A stretch of 64,000 nucleotides of DNA from Marisediminitalea aggregata (GCF_900129565.1 NZ_FQWD01000003.1:124001-188000); one strand, 5' to 3'. Numbered from the stretch's first letter, positions 30,234 to 40,406 are shown. Notes: a model not told the origin generated them from the letters alone. Numbers and translations are program-made.

Positions 30234-31070
30234 ATGCAATACACTGGAAATTTAAGAAAAATGCGGGTTAGCGCAAACGACGATTGCGTTGCTCAATATG
30301 CATTACCCATTGGTGAGCACAGCGTTGACATGAACGCACTCATCGGGCGGGAGCTTACGGTAGAGTTCCACGGCGACATTCACTGTGTAAACTGCGATCG
30401 CAAAACCAAAAAAAGCTTCAATCAGGGATATTGCTATCCCTGTATGATGAAGCTGGCTGAGTGCGACACCTGTATTATTAAGCCTGAGTTGTGCCATTAT
30501 CACGAAGGCACCTGCCGTGACCCACAATGGGGGGAAGCACACTGTTTATCTGACCACTTTGTGTATCTGGCCAATACCGGCAACATGAAAGTGGGTATTA
30601 CCCGACATGTGACCGACGGCATTTCCAGCCGTTGGATTGATCAGGGTGCAACCCAGGCTACCGTGATGCTCCGCGTACCAGACAGACTAACCAGTGGGCG
30701 TATTGAAAAACTCTGCACGCAGTTTATCGGTGATAAAACGAACTGGCGGACGATGTTAAAAGGGGCTGCAGAACCTCAGGATTTAACCGGGTTAAAGCAA
30801 CGATTACTTGCAGAGCTGGATGAAGAACTGAATAAGATTGCGCAGGATAAAGGCTTACAGGCGTTTTCTACGGTGGATGACACATTGCACACCATTAACT
30901 ACCCTGTCGATACGTACCCAGTGAAAATTAAGTCGCTGAATCTGGATAAAACGCCGCAATTTAGTGGTACATTGACCGGCATAAAAGGTCAGTACTGGAT
31001 GCTAAATGAAGACAGAGTCATCAATATCCGCAAATTTGCCGGGTATAATGTGACGCTGTCTGTCGAATAA
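30234..31070 (+). CDS. DUF2797 domain protein with zinc-binding cysteines
   Basis: 278 residues from ATG 30234 (AAGG 11 bases upstream); a GTG at 30222, 1 bp after ansA, is an alternative. The N-terminal half carries paired cysteines, HCVNCDRKTKKSF, CYPCMMKLAECDTC and a later CHYHEGTC, likely to hold zinc. The central VYLANTGNMKVGIT is reminiscent of a GIY-YIG nuclease core, as noted for DUF2797. Function is not established. Coupled to ansA. Confidence 0.85.
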   Translation: MQYTGNLRKMRVSANDDCVAQYALPIGEHSVDMNALIGRELTVEFHGDIHCVNCDRKTKKSFNQGYCYPCMMKLAECDTCIIKPELCHYHEGTCRDPQWGEAHCLSDHFVYLANTGNMKVGITRHVTDGISSRWIDQGATQATVMLRVPDRLTSGRIEKLCTQFIGDKTNWRTMLKGAAEPQDLTGLKQRLLAELDEELNKIAQDKGLQAFSTVDDTLHTINYPVDTYPVKIKSLNLDKTPQFSGTLTGIKGQYWMLNEDRVINIRKFAGYNVTLSVE

Positions 31071-31085
31071 GCACAACGCGAAGCG

Positions 31086-31301
31086 TCAGATTTCACTTCC
31101 TCCGAGCTCTGACGCCAAATCATCCAACTGCGCTAGCATGGTGTCGAACTCACCTGTTTTAATGCGATAACTCACACGTACATGGAAATTAGACTGGCCA
31201 TACTTCACCTTCAGGTTGTCAGCCTGAAGGTGCTTAGCCGTGTTGAGAAAACGGTACGCCTGAGGTTGAGTATCGAATACATATTCAATGGCGTTTTGCA
31301 T
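31086..31301 (-). CDS. Small conserved-looking protein, unknown function
   Basis: 71 residues from an ATG with a perfect GGAGGAG site; the upstream DUF349 gene stops within this start (TAATG, one-base overlap). The sequence MQNAIEYVFDTQPQAYRFLN followed by a β-rich middle and an amphipathic C-terminal helix suggests a small α/β fold. I do not recognise the family. The tight coupling implies it is made together with the DUF349 protein. Confidence 0.7.
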   Translation of the reverse strand: MQNAIEYVFDTQPQAYRFLNTAKHLQADNLKVKYGQSNFHVRVSYRIKTGEFDTMLAQLDDLASELGGSEI

Positions 31302-34090
31302 TACTCCTCCAGCGCCGGCATAGCATAGTAACTCAGAATACCCTGCAACCGACGTTGCCACCCTTCCCCTTTGGCAGCGTCGAATTGACCCGAAGAGGCA
31401 ATAACACGTGCAATTAACGCATCAGTGTCGGGCAGCGCTGAGCCATTCAATTTACTTTGCATCAACTGTAACTGCACGGTAGAACGCTGTGATTCTAGCT
31501 CTGTAGGCGACGGCTGTTGCGCAAGCACTTCCAACATTAACATGTCGTGTTGCAAATCATTCTCGTTGTCTGCGACTTGCCCTTTCCACCAACTCACCGG
31601 CAAGTCAGGCGCTAAGGCTGGCGTCAGTGATTCGTTGATATCCGTAGTATCGCCAAGCGATTCTACAACGGCGTCAACCTGACGGGTAATTGAATCCTGC
31701 AGCTGACTCAGCAGCGCCTCATCCAGCACGGCTTTCACCTTACTTAACTGTGAGCCCAGTGCTTTTCTTTCCTTCGGGTGAACGGCTAACGAGGCGAGTT
31801 CGTCCCCTAGCGCGATAACGGCTTCCTGATGCTCAGGCAGAGGTGTTTGTTCAATCTCGGCGCTAAGCGTGTCTAACGATTGTTGCCACTGCTGTGCAAC
31901 AGAGCGTTGTTGGCTTCTGGCCTGCTGCTGTTGAGCCTTTGCTTTACCGAACACAACGTCATTCGCAGCCTTAAACGCAAACCACAATTTGGACTCAACC
32001 CGTTTACCCGCCGGACCAACTTGCTTCCACTGTTGCTGCAGCGACTTTGCTTGTTCACACGCTTCTGCGGCATCGTCTTGTGATGAGAGTAACTCAGCCT
32101 GCTCTACCAGGGCTGTTTTTTGTTCGCGATTGTGCTGTATCCACGGCGACAATAATTCGTTCACCTGTTCACTGATCCCATCCCAACGTTTACGCAGCGC
32201 ATTATAACGCTCAGCGTCCGTTTGGGGGGCTTGTTGCCATTGCTTTTTTAGTTGTTCAAAGCGCTGATAACGAGCGAGTGGCTCATAGTCCTCACTGACT
32301 AATGCCGTCAATTGAGCAATCAGTTGTTCACGCTCTTCAGCCGCACTTAACTGTGCTGCCTCCAGTTCAGCGAAATAGGTCCGACAAGGGGCGAATGCTT
32401 CTTCTAACAGCGTATCAAATTGCGTGTTTAACGCTTCGTCATCCGCTGTACCTGTACTTCCCAGGCTTTGCCATTGCTGCCTAAGTACCTTAACGGCCTT
32501 GGCTCTGCCTGGCATGTCGGTATCATCGGTAGATACTAACGCTTGAGCCTGCTCAATAAGCTGGGGTTTGCGCGGCGCCGCAATGTAGTTCTGCCAGCCT
32601 TCAAGCCGGGCAATTTCTGCCTCGGTTTGTTGGTAGCGTTTGTCTATGACCTGGCGCGTTGCATCAGGTAGCGCCTGATAGATTTCAGACAGCTTGCTAA
32701 ATTTGACCATCGCCGCATTAAACTTACCCTGTGAGACCAGGTTATCAATGATATTGATATATTTTCTGCATAATTTCAGGTCAGATTGCTGACGAGCCTG
32801 CGCTTTGCGTTTATGTGCAGACAGCGTGTTATTCAGTGTCTTCCATTGCGTCTGAAGAAACACAGGCACCACTGCCATGTCGGACGTAGCTTGTGCCCAG
32901 GCTTGCTTGATCTGAGCGGCATCCAGTGACAGTGGCTCTTCAGTGCTCTCGGCCCGCGCTTGCCAGTCTTTGAGTTGCACCTGTAATTCGGTGACTTGAC
33001 GTTGCAACGTTGGGAGACCATCCCAAATGTGTCGATAGCTTTCCAGTAAGCTCTCAATTTCCTCTGCGGGGGTTTCGTACGCCTGCAGGGCTTCGATAGC
33101 AGATTCAGCAGCCTCGACCGCCTTTTGAAATTCGCTGACCTCACCTAAACTCAAACTGAGTAGTTGTTCACCCTGAAGCTTCTGGTGGTACTGCTTTACC
33201 GTTTCCACGGTGGTAGCTACACGTTCTTTTGCCTGTTGATGCGCAACAGCTTGCTGAGCCTCACGCCAGGGCCCTTCCAGTCGCGCCAGATGGCGAGACA
33301 GTTTATCTGCAATGGCACTGTATTTCTGTTCAAAGGACTCCCGAGTGGTCTCGTCAAGACAGTGAAAATCTGCCGACAGCGAGGTGTACTCATCCTGCAG
33401 AAGACTGAACTGCTTTTCGACAGCCGGAAAATCTGACTTATCGAGTAAAGCTTGCATCTTGGACAAGGTTAGCGTGCAGTCTCTAGACAGCTCTACCGGC
33501 TTTTGTGCAAGTAGCCTGACCTCATCAAGTCGAGCTTTAATGGCCGACGCCGTGTGGCTGTCACGACACTTTTTCAGTGCTTTTTGCAGCACATCAATGT
33601 CGCTACAGTGTTCTATCAGATGGTGCTTTAAAACAACGGATGGCGTTAATGTCAGCATCTCAAGATAGAAAGCACTTCGCCCTACCCGGCTGATAGCCTT
33701 GACAATAAACGCGCTGTCTTCGTGCAATTCCGTCATTAACGGTAAACAACGCACAATTTGTTCAGACGGCGCAGACTTCAGCAGGTACTCTTTTGCCTCT
33801 TTGGCACTTAACTGATGAGAGCCGTCAATTAACGCGCATTCTACTTTGGCTTGTGCGGCCGAACGCAAACGCGTATTGCGGGCAATTTGAGACATTTTCA
33901 GCCAAAGCGCAAATGCATCGAGCTTTTCTAAGGCTGCAAGGCTGACGCGTTCATCGTCGTCGTTAAAGGCCAGTTCGTGCAAAATACGTTTCTCGTTTGG
34001 CGAATCTGGCGATAGTTTTTCAATGGATTTTAACCGGATATCCGGGTTGTTACTGGTGTGGGAATGCGCGAAAAATCGACTAAATATCAT
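31301..34090 (-). CDS. DUF349 domain protein, long coiled-coil
   Basis: 929 residues, nearly all helical and rich in Gln, Glu, Ala and Leu. Repeated modules with W-x-x-A/I patterns, such as RLEGWQNYIAAPRKPQLIEQA, LKKQWQQAPQTDAERYNAL and LQQQWKQVGPAGKRVESKLW, are typical of DUF349 repeats. An N-terminal HEAT-like region lies in residues 1-180. No signal peptide, so probably cytoplasmic. Function unknown in the family. It overlaps yeaC by 11 nt upstream. Confidence 0.88.
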   Translation of the reverse strand: MIFSRFFAHSHTSNNPDIRLKSIEKLSPDSPNEKRILHELAFNDDDERVSLAALEKLDAFALWLKMSQIARNTRLRSAAQAKVECALIDGSHQLSAKEAKEYLLKSAPSEQIVRCLPLMTELHEDSAFIVKAISRVGRSAFYLEMLTLTPSVVLKHHLIEHCSDIDVLQKALKKCRDSHTASAIKARLDEVRLLAQKPVELSRDCTLTLSKMQALLDKSDFPAVEKQFSLLQDEYTSLSADFHCLDETTRESFEQKYSAIADKLSRHLARLEGPWREAQQAVAHQQAKERVATTVETVKQYHQKLQGEQLLSLSLGEVSEFQKAVEAAESAIEALQAYETPAEEIESLLESYRHIWDGLPTLQRQVTELQVQLKDWQARAESTEEPLSLDAAQIKQAWAQATSDMAVVPVFLQTQWKTLNNTLSAHKRKAQARQQSDLKLCRKYINIIDNLVSQGKFNAAMVKFSKLSEIYQALPDATRQVIDKRYQQTEAEIARLEGWQNYIAAPRKPQLIEQAQALVSTDDTDMPGRAKAVKVLRQQWQSLGSTGTADDEALNTQFDTLLEEAFAPCRTYFAELEAAQLSAAEEREQLIAQLTALVSEDYEPLARYQRFEQLKKQWQQAPQTDAERYNALRKRWDGISEQVNELLSPWIQHNREQKTALVEQAELLSSQDDAAEACEQAKSLQQQWKQVGPAGKRVESKLWFAFKAANDVVFGKAKAQQQQARSQQRSVAQQWQQSLDTLSAEIEQTPLPEHQEAVIALGDELASLAVHPKERKALGSQLSKVKAVLDEALLSQLQDSITRQVDAVVESLGDTTDINESLTPALAPDLPVSWWKGQVADNENDLQHDMLMLEVLAQQPSPTELESQRSTVQLQLMQSKLNGSALPDTDALIARVIASSGQFDAAKGEGWQRRLQGILSYYAMPALEE

Positions 34091-34373
34091 CCTGCTTAAA
34101 CCGGGCTATGGATTGTTCATTGGATTGTGTTTCACGTAATTCCTGACGTAATTCACTTTTGCTTTTGTGTACGATTTCGCCGCTCTCACCCACCGTCATG
34201 TGCTCGTTACTGCGCGCAACACGGGCCTGATATAACAATACCGCCTGAAGGCAATTCTCTTTTTGTTCCTCTGACAATGGGTTGCCATCCGGCCACTTAC
34301 CGGTTTCAACCGCCTGACGAAGTCTGTCATAAACTTCGGGGGTCATGGCTGCCAGAATTTGTTCTACATTCAT
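34080..34373 (-). CDS. yeaC: YeaC family protein (DUF1315)
   Basis: 97 residues. The N-terminal MTPEVYDRLRQAVETGKWPDG and SEEQKENCLQAVLLYQ are the DUF1315/YeaC signature. The C-terminal part is polar and charged. Function unknown. In E. coli yeaC sits beside msrB and gapA; here those lie several kilobases away in the same window. Start overlaps the stop of the zinc-ribbon gene (4 nt) and its end overlaps the DUF349 gene. Confidence 0.9.
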   Translation of the reverse strand: MNVEQILAAMTPEVYDRLRQAVETGKWPDGNPLSEEQKENCLQAVLLYQARVARSNEHMTVGESGEIVHKSKSELRQELRETQSNEQSIARFKQDDI

Positions 34374-34699
34374 TTTCCTGACCGTTTCAATAATACGATT
34401 CTTACACGGTTAATGCCGTACCATAAAAAGCCAATAACACAGGCCGTTAATGCCATATTGTGTTGCATATCACCCGGTGACGCACCACCCCAATACATAA
34501 AACCAAACCCGCCTATAAACAACAACATGGCAAGCATGGATTGGTTTTGAATACTGTGCATTTTCTTGAAGCGCTGCATACTGTGCTTGCGCTCAATATC
34601 TTCAATTGAAGCATCCTGATAAGCAAAGTCACAGTGTGAACAAGACTTCGCTTTGTCCGACATTTTTTTACCACATGCAGGACAGTCAATTAACGCCAT
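34370..34699 (-). CDS. Zinc-ribbon membrane protein
   Basis: 109 residues. An N-terminal zinc ribbon has cysteines 6, 9, 20 and 23 (CPAC and CSHC). Two membrane helices follow, about 54-70 and 80-98. The start has GGGAG seven bases upstream. First gene of the overlapping operon with yeaC, the DUF349 gene and the 71-residue gene. The role is unknown. Confidence 0.8.
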   Translation of the reverse strand: MALIDCPACGKKMSDKAKSCSHCDFAYQDASIEDIERKHSMQRFKKMHSIQNQSMLAMLLFIGGFGFMYWGGASPGDMQHNMALTACVIGFLWYGINRVRIVLLKRSGK

Positions 34700-34753
34700 G
34701 CTATCTCCCGTTTTATAGTGAGTTCATGCCCGGAACTTCAAACCGGACATATC

Positions 34754-34781
34754 AAAAAGCCAGGAATGAACCCTGGCTTTT
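34754..34781 (-). terminator. Terminator after the AGCS symporter gene
   Basis: AAAAGCCAGG, a loop, and CCTGGCTTTT form a clear hairpin with T tract on the minus strand, 48 nt past the symporter stop. Confidence 0.8.
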
Positions 34782-34828
34782 ACACCGGCTTGTTCTATGT
34801 ACATAAAACAAACCAGACTGGTTTACTT

Positions 34829-36493
34829 TTACTGTTTGTCTTTTACGCTCTGCCAGTATTGATCAACGGTCTGCTTCATTTCTTTACTCAGCAGCACAAT
34901 ACCGAACAGGTTAGGTAATGTCATAACAACTATCGCCACTGCAGACAACGCCCATACCAGGGTTGTATCAGAAAACGATGCCCAAACAAACCCGGCCACG
35001 TATATCACCCGATAAGGCATGATAGAGCGAGGGCCCAACAAATACGTCATTGCACGGTCGCCGTAATATGACCACGCGATTGCGGTTGAAAATGCAAATA
35101 GCAGCAAGCCTACCGACACAATATACTGACCAAAATCACCAAACCAACCGCGCGTGAACGCAATCGTTGTTAACGTGGCCGAGTGGACCAGCGATTTACC
35201 CTTAACAACCAGGTTTTGTTTAAGTGGCTTACCGTCTTTAATCTGCAGGGTACCCGTAAACGGGTCTTCGTTACCTACCAGGTATTGCACATCTTCGGCA
35301 ATTGAGCGTGCATTGATCAATGTATAACCCGAGGTGACGGCCGTTCCGTTAACAACAGAAATTGGACCCGTATAAGGCTTCACATCGCTGTCACCCGTAC
35401 TGTTTAAAAACCCGTACAACTGAACCTTGTCATCGTCGGCTTTGTCTGAGTATTCACCGGCAACAAAAATCATATCTGAGCGGTCAAACACATTCTCATG
35501 CTTTTCTTTCCATACGCCTGAGGACAGGATAACCAGGCCCGTAATAGTACAAATGATGATGGTATCAATGAAGGGTTCAAGCAGAGATACCATGCCCTCA
35601 GAGGCAGGCTCTTTGGTTTTTGCAGCGGCGTGCGCAATAGGTGCAGAACCCTGACCTGCTTCGTTAGAGAACAACCCGCGGTTAACGCCACGGTTGAACG
35701 CATAAGCTAATGAGGCACCGAGGAAACCACCTGCAGCAGCGGAACCGGTAAACGCATCGCTGATAACGGCAGCGAACGACGGACCAATATTCTCGATATT
35801 GGCGAAAATAACCGCCAACGCGCCAATCAGATAAACCACAGCCATGATAGGCACGATACGCGCAGTAACGGCAGCAATACGCTGGATACCACCTAGAATA
35901 ACCAGTGCCAGTAAAATACCCAATACACTGCCCACAATCCAGGGCTCAAAGCCAAACGTGGCTTCGATACTGGTCGCAATACCGTTACTCTGCGGAAGGT
36001 TGCCCGTGCCAAACGAGCTCACTACGGTAGCAATGGCAAATGCAACAGCCAGCCATTTCATGTTCAGGCCACGGTCCATGAAATACATGGGACCACCCGC
36101 CATGGAGCCGTCTTCTGTTTGCACACGGTACTTGTGAGACAAAGTCACTTCTACAAATTTAGTGGTCATACCTAAAAAAGCGGTTGCCCACATCCAGAAT
36201 AATGCAGCCGGGCCGCCCAGGAAGATTGCAAATGCCACACCGCTGATGTTACCTGTACCAACGGTACCCGACAGCGCCGTTGTAAGCGCACGGAAATGTG
36301 TCGTGTCACCCGGATCATCACTGTGGTCGTACTTACCGGTGACCACCTTCCAGGCATGGGTAAAAAAGCGGATTTGTGGAAATTTCAGGTAGATGGTGAA
36401 AAACAAGCCCACCCCAAGTAGTACGAAGGGGAACCAATCGGCGCCCCCCAGCATGCCATCCAATGACACTAAAAAGTTATACAAGCCTTCCAA
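34829..36493 (-). CDS. Alanine/glycine:cation symporter (AGCS family)
   Basis: Sodium- or proton-coupled uptake of alanine or glycine across the inner membrane. 554 residues with about ten membrane helices. The family signature is [19 protein letters not shown] near residue 95-115, and [19 protein letters not shown] around 280. An extra hydrophilic stretch of about 100 residues (about 322-430, from [10 protein letters not shown] to KSLVHSATL) interrupts the membrane domain and likely faces outside; many AGCS proteins (about 450 residues) lack it. Single gene. Confidence 0.93.
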   Translation of the reverse strand: MEGLYNFLVSLDGMLGGADWFPFVLLGVGLFFTIYLKFPQIRFFTHAWKVVTGKYDHSDDPGDTTHFRALTTALSGTVGTGNISGVAFAIFLGGPAALFWMWATAFLGMTTKFVEVTLSHKYRVQTEDGSMAGGPMYFMDRGLNMKWLAVAFAIATVVSSFGTGNLPQSNGIATSIEATFGFEPWIVGSVLGILLALVILGGIQRIAAVTARIVPIMAVVYLIGALAVIFANIENIGPSFAAVISDAFTGSAAAGGFLGASLAYAFNRGVNRGLFSNEAGQGSAPIAHAAAKTKEPASEGMVSLLEPFIDTIIICTITGLVILSSGVWKEKHENVFDRSDMIFVAGEYSDKADDDKVQLYGFLNSTGDSDVKPYTGPISVVNGTAVTSGYTLINARSIAEDVQYLVGNEDPFTGTLQIKDGKPLKQNLVVKGKSLVHSATLTTIAFTRGWFGDFGQYIVSVGLLLFAFSTAIAWSYYGDRAMTYLLGPRSIMPYRVIYVAGFVWASFSDTTLVWALSAVAIVVMTLPNLFGIVLLSKEMKQTVDQYWQSVKDKQ

Positions 36494-36534
36494 ACCGGAT
36501 TCCCCTTGTTGTTAATGTTTATTGTTGTTATGTC

Positions 36535-37662
36535 CTAACGAAGGTGCGAAACCACAGCGCGGGTCGCAACTAGCAGGTCTTCACCAAACTGCTGGCAACG
36601 CTGTGCAGACCAGCCATACAGTGGATCAGGTAAATTATTATTATCTTTAAACGGCATTTCGACGGTGTACGCCAGGCACTCAAATTCTTGTCCGACCGCA
36701 TTTGACGCAATGGTCAGATTGGCTTCACCAGGCGCATCTTTGGCATAGCCAAACTCATCCTGAAATTCTGGTGTTGTTTGCAGCAACGCTTGCTTGAAGC
36801 CATTTTCTAATGCGGCAAGACGCTCAGAATACGCGGGAATGCCCTCGCTGCCCGCCACAAAGTTGTAGGGCAACGCTTCATCACCGTGCAGATCCAGGTA
36901 CATATCGACACCTGTCTCGCGCATTGCATTGAGCACGTAGTAAACCTCCGGGCTTTGTTCCAAAGTAGGCGTAGCCCATTCACGGTTCAGGTTTGCGCCT
37001 GCCGCATTCGTGCGCAAATGACCGCGTACACTGCCATCCGGGTTCATGTTAGGTACGATGTAAAACACCGCGTCATTCAACAGCGCGCGGGCAATACCAT
37101 CCTGATCGTCGAGCAAGCGATTAATCATCCCTTCAGCACACCATTCGGCCATCGACTCGCCGGGATGCTGGCGCGCTGTTACCCAAACTTTGCGTTTACT
37201 CTCATCTTCTTCGCCAATTACCAGTACGGAAACATCTCTGCCGTCCAGCGTTTCGCCCAGCAAGCGTAATTCGCACTGAGGCGCATTTTGCGCATCACTT
37301 AGCAAATCCAAATGGCGCTCATAGCTGTAGGGTGTGAAGTAAGCGAAATACACATGAGAGTGTTCCAGCGCCAGGCTAAAACTCAGGTTGTCACCGTCAA
37401 ATTCGCTGTCTACGCGAAACCAGGTTTGTCTGTCGTAGGAAGCACATACGTTGTAGCCATCCCAGCCTTTCGGATAGGCTGATTTAGCTAAGTCAGTAAT
37501 GCGCAAATTATGGACCTGGTTGACCTCACCCTGAAGGCGGAAGTGAAACCACTGGTAAAAATCGGATTGGTTGTCTTTATTGATGGCCAGCACAATGTCG
37601 TTCGCATTGTCGGCCTGAATGACGCGGATGTTACCGCTGTCGAATTGACTTGAAATATGCAT
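36535..37662 (-). CDS. M14-family zinc carboxypeptidase (cytosolic carboxypeptidase-like)
   Basis: 375 residues with an N-terminal β-domain (about 1-130) and a peptidase domain. The zinc site is HPGE (H166, E169), with the third His in YLDLHGDE. NPDGSVRGHLRTNAAGANLNREW gives the substrate-binding Arg/Asn, and YTVEMPF carries the general base Glu. The pattern is that of the AGBL/cytosolic carboxypeptidase branch, which trims acidic side chains or tails from proteins. There is no signal peptide. Substrate in bacteria unknown. Single gene after a 41-bp gap from the symporter start. Confidence 0.9.
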   Translation of the reverse strand: MHISSQFDSGNIRVIQADNANDIVLAINKDNQSDFYQWFHFRLQGEVNQVHNLRITDLAKSAYPKGWDGYNVCASYDRQTWFRVDSEFDGDNLSFSLALEHSHVYFAYFTPYSYERHLDLLSDAQNAPQCELRLLGETLDGRDVSVLVIGEEDESKRKVWVTARQHPGESMAEWCAEGMINRLLDDQDGIARALLNDAVFYIVPNMNPDGSVRGHLRTNAAGANLNREWATPTLEQSPEVYYVLNAMRETGVDMYLDLHGDEALPYNFVAGSEGIPAYSERLAALENGFKQALLQTTPEFQDEFGYAKDAPGEANLTIASNAVGQEFECLAYTVEMPFKDNNNLPDPLYGWSAQRCQQFGEDLLVATRAVVSHLR

Positions 37663-37799
37663 CTGTCTTTTTTGTTATCAATTTTCGACTAATTTAACAC
37701 AGTCGAGAAGAACAATGCCATGGCGTTGAACGGCGAAATGACTGTTTTTGTAGTAAGTGTTTAACATTTATACGGATTGCAATAATGGGAAATGGCAAA

Positions 37800-37834
37800 C
37801 AAAAACGCGCTGTTGTATTTCTACAACAGCGCGT
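37800..37834 (-). terminator. Terminator after the long-form GAPDH gene
   Basis: A 13-bp perfect stem (ACGCGCTGTTGTA with its complement, loop TTTC), with an A5 run on the plus side giving a T run on the minus strand, 26 nt past the stop. Confidence 0.8.
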
Positions 37835-37859
37835 GGATTTTCCATCGTTAATGTTGCGG

Positions 37860-39305
37860 TTAGCGAGGCAGGTTTGGAATGCTAACCCCGGCCATATCCA
37901 TCGCTACACGCAGAACCTGGCAGCTATAACCAAATTCGTTGTCATACCACACATAAAGGGTCAGGCGATTTTCAGCAACAATGGTTGCCTGTGAATCAAC
38001 GACTGATGCGGCACGTGAGCCTACCAGGTCAGTAGACACCACTTCTGTTGACGCTGTGTAATCGATTTGATGCTGTAATGAAGAAAACAACGCCGTATCA
38101 CGCAGGAACTCGTTAACCGACACCTTATCGGTGGTTTTATCGAGGTTCAGATTCAAAATAGCCATTGATACATTTGGCGTCGGTACACGGATAGCATTAC
38201 CAGTCAGTTTGCCAGCCAGTTTTGGATAAGCTTTGGCAACCGCTTTTGCCGCTCCAGTTTCCGTGATTACCATGTTTAGTGGTGCACTGCGGCCTCGGCG
38301 CTCAGCTTTGTGATAGTTGTCGATCAGGTTCTGGTCATTGGTGTAAGAGTGAACAGTTTCAACGTGACCGTTAACAATACCGTACTCTTCATCCAGCGCT
38401 TTCAGCACAGGGGTAATGGCATTAGTAGTACAACTTGCCGCAGACATAATGGTGTCTTCAGCAAGAATATCCTGTTGATTTACACCGTGTACGATGTTTT
38501 TGATGTCGCCTTTGCCTGGCGCTGTCAGCAATACTTTCGCCGTGCCTTTGGCTTTAAGGTGTAACCCCAGGCCATCGCGATCTCGCCACATACCGGTGTT
38601 GTCGATGACCAACGCATTGTCGATACCGTATTCAGTGTAATCCACCTCGTCCGGGCTGTTCGCGTAAATCACCTGAATGTAGGAACCATTTGCTTTGAGG
38701 GCTTTGCGCTCGTGATCAATGGTAATACTGCCATTGAAAGGACCATGAACCGAGTCGCGGCGCAATAAACTGGCGCGTTTCTCTAAATCACCGTCTTTTC
38801 CGCCTCGCACAACGATAGCGCGTAAACGAAGCTTGTTATTTTGTCCCTGACGTTCAATCAGCAAACGGGCCAGCAGTCGACCAATACGACCAAACCCGTA
38901 TAGCACCACGTCCTGAGGTACTTGTTCGTCTGATTTATTTGCGACGTCAGCCAGTTTGTCCTGTAAATAGGCATTCAGGTCAGTTTTGTCGACGGCACTA
39001 CCGTAGTGATAATCGAAGGCCAGCTTGCCAATATCGATTTGCGCTGGCGCCAGTTGCATTTGGCTGATAGCTTCAAGGATAGGAAAGCTCTCACGTAAGC
39101 GAAGTTTGATACCTTCATGCAAACGGACTTTACGATGAGCTTTGATTACATCGATGGCACTTGCGTTCAGCAACGTGCGGCCGTATACGGTGATCTCAAC
39201 AGAGTTATTCCGATACAACTTGCCAATAATAGGCAACATCATTTCTGCGTATTCCTGGCGTTCCTGCCAGCTAGCTTGCAATTCTTGCTCAAAGGGTTGG
39301 TTCAT
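37860..39305 (-). CDS. Glyceraldehyde-3-phosphate dehydrogenase, long form with N-terminal extension
   Basis: 481 residues, about 150 longer than gapA of this window. The start is at ATG 39305 after GAAGG. The first 130 residues form an extra helical domain, then the Rossmann motif [13 protein letters not shown], the catalytic Cys in SAASCTTNAITPVLKAL, and the His in VHSYTNDQNL. Such long GAPDHs occur in Pseudomonas, Vibrio and Shewanella alongside GapA. They may favour the other coenzyme or direction (gluconeogenesis); direction is not readable here. Divergent from the DUF2989 gene. Confidence 0.9.
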   Translation of the reverse strand: MNQPFEQELQASWQERQEYAEMMLPIIGKLYRNNSVEITVYGRTLLNASAIDVIKAHRKVRLHEGIKLRLRESFPILEAISQMQLAPAQIDIGKLAFDYHYGSAVDKTDLNAYLQDKLADVANKSDEQVPQDVVLYGFGRIGRLLARLLIERQGQNNKLRLRAIVVRGGKDGDLEKRASLLRRDSVHGPFNGSITIDHERKALKANGSYIQVIYANSPDEVDYTEYGIDNALVIDNTGMWRDRDGLGLHLKAKGTAKVLLTAPGKGDIKNIVHGVNQQDILAEDTIMSAASCTTNAITPVLKALDEEYGIVNGHVETVHSYTNDQNLIDNYHKAERRGRSAPLNMVITETGAAKAVAKAYPKLAGKLTGNAIRVPTPNVSMAILNLNLDKTTDKVSVNEFLRDTALFSSLQHQIDYTASTEVVSTDLVGSRAASVVDSQATIVAENRLTLYVWYDNEFGYSCQVLRVAMDMAGVSIPNLPR

Positions 39306-39459
39306 ACTAGTGCCTTCATCAAATAAATCATGTATAAAATTGACGATGTAACCGGGCACACGCTTTTATCTGACGGGTCTGCGGAACGCGGATTAACCGT
39401 AAATGTAGCCCTGTGCCGTGTTGGGCGACATTCTAAATAAACACAAAGGGAACTCCAAA

Positions 39460-40344
39460 TTGTTGAAAAATTTCAAAAAATATAAAAAACACCGCGCTAA
39501 ACCACTTTTATTTAGTAATTTTTCCACACATTTTCGTTGGTTGATTCTGGCCCTGTTTTTGGGATTGGTGACAGGGTGTGGCGATTTATTCGAGCCGACG
39601 ATTAAAACGATCTGCGAAGACTATCCGCACTTTTGCTCAGATTTAAATCAGGATGGCTGGTGTCGGGCTGAAAAATCCAACATCATCCGTCATCGTTATG
39701 ACCATCAGAACGATGACAGCGAGCGCCCGAAGTATGATCTGCTGATTCACCTCGAAAACTACGACGCCTGCATCAGCAAAGCATCACAAATTCAGCATAA
39801 GAAATACCGCGAACGAGAATTCGGGCGCAAAGAGGCGGCCGTTACAGCCAATAAGGCGTTGCGTCAATTAGTGTGGCAAACGCGTAACTCAGCTGACCCG
39901 TATGTGTCTTATTATCAATGGTCTAGATTTGGTCATGAAGACGCGAAAGAGCGCTTTGTGCGCGCGGCTCAAGCCGGCGTTTTCAGTGAACCCAAATACT
40001 ACGTCGACCTGGCAAGCATTCAGGTTGCTACTGATCCTATAGCAGCACGTAACGCCTTGTTTATGGCGCTAAGCCACTATGCCAATGTCGATACAGAGAT
40101 TGATGGCAGCATCAGCAGTCAGTTGGCCAGCCTGTCATTGGAAATGGAAAATTACCGTATGGCCTACGTCTGGACAAAAGTCACTAATCATTTTGCTAAA
40201 AACATTGACGACAGTCAGTTAGTTGCCCTGGCCACACAATTTTCCCTGCCAGTCGACATTCTTGACCAGTTATCAGGAGATATTATCGACGCTATCAGCG
40301 GCAGGGATTTCGATGCGCAAGCAATGAAGATTGACCAGTTGTAG
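39460..40344 (+). CDS. DUF2989 lipoprotein
   Basis: About 294 residues. The likely start is a TTG (39460 or 39463) following AAAGGGA, giving a lipoprotein signal LALFLGLVTGC; a GTG at 39418 adds 14 residues. After the lipid Cys the sequence has a Cys-rich segment (ICEDYPHFCSDLNQDGWC), then helical repeats. Matches DUF2989, common in Alteromonadales and Shewanella next to a GAPDH gene. Probably periplasmic-facing; role unknown. Convergent with msrB. Confidence 0.8.
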   Translation: MLKNFKKYKKHRAKPLLFSNFSTHFRWLILALFLGLVTGCGDLFEPTIKTICEDYPHFCSDLNQDGWCRAEKSNIIRHRYDHQNDDSERPKYDLLIHLENYDACISKASQIQHKKYREREFGRKEAAVTANKALRQLVWQTRNSADPYVSYYQWSRFGHEDAKERFVRAAQAGVFSEPKYYVDLASIQVATDPIAARNALFMALSHYANVDTEIDGSISSQLASLSLEMENYRMAYVWTKVTNHFAKNIDDSQLVALATQFSLPVDILDQLSGDIIDAISGRDFDAQAMKIDQL

Positions 40345-40406
40345 GTGAAATTTGAAACAAAATTACATAAAAAAAATGTGATTTTTTTTTGCATATTCAT
40401 TATTGG

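Noticed and set aside
37785..37994. 69-residue ORF over the GAPDH terminator
   Set aside because: It contains the terminator hairpin and runs antisense into the GAPDH gene.
39310..39330. HexR-like sequence TGTATAAAATTGACG before the long-form GAPDH gene
   Set aside because: Only one half matches the TGTAAT arm pattern and the right arm (TTGACG) does not, so it is below what the other sites show.
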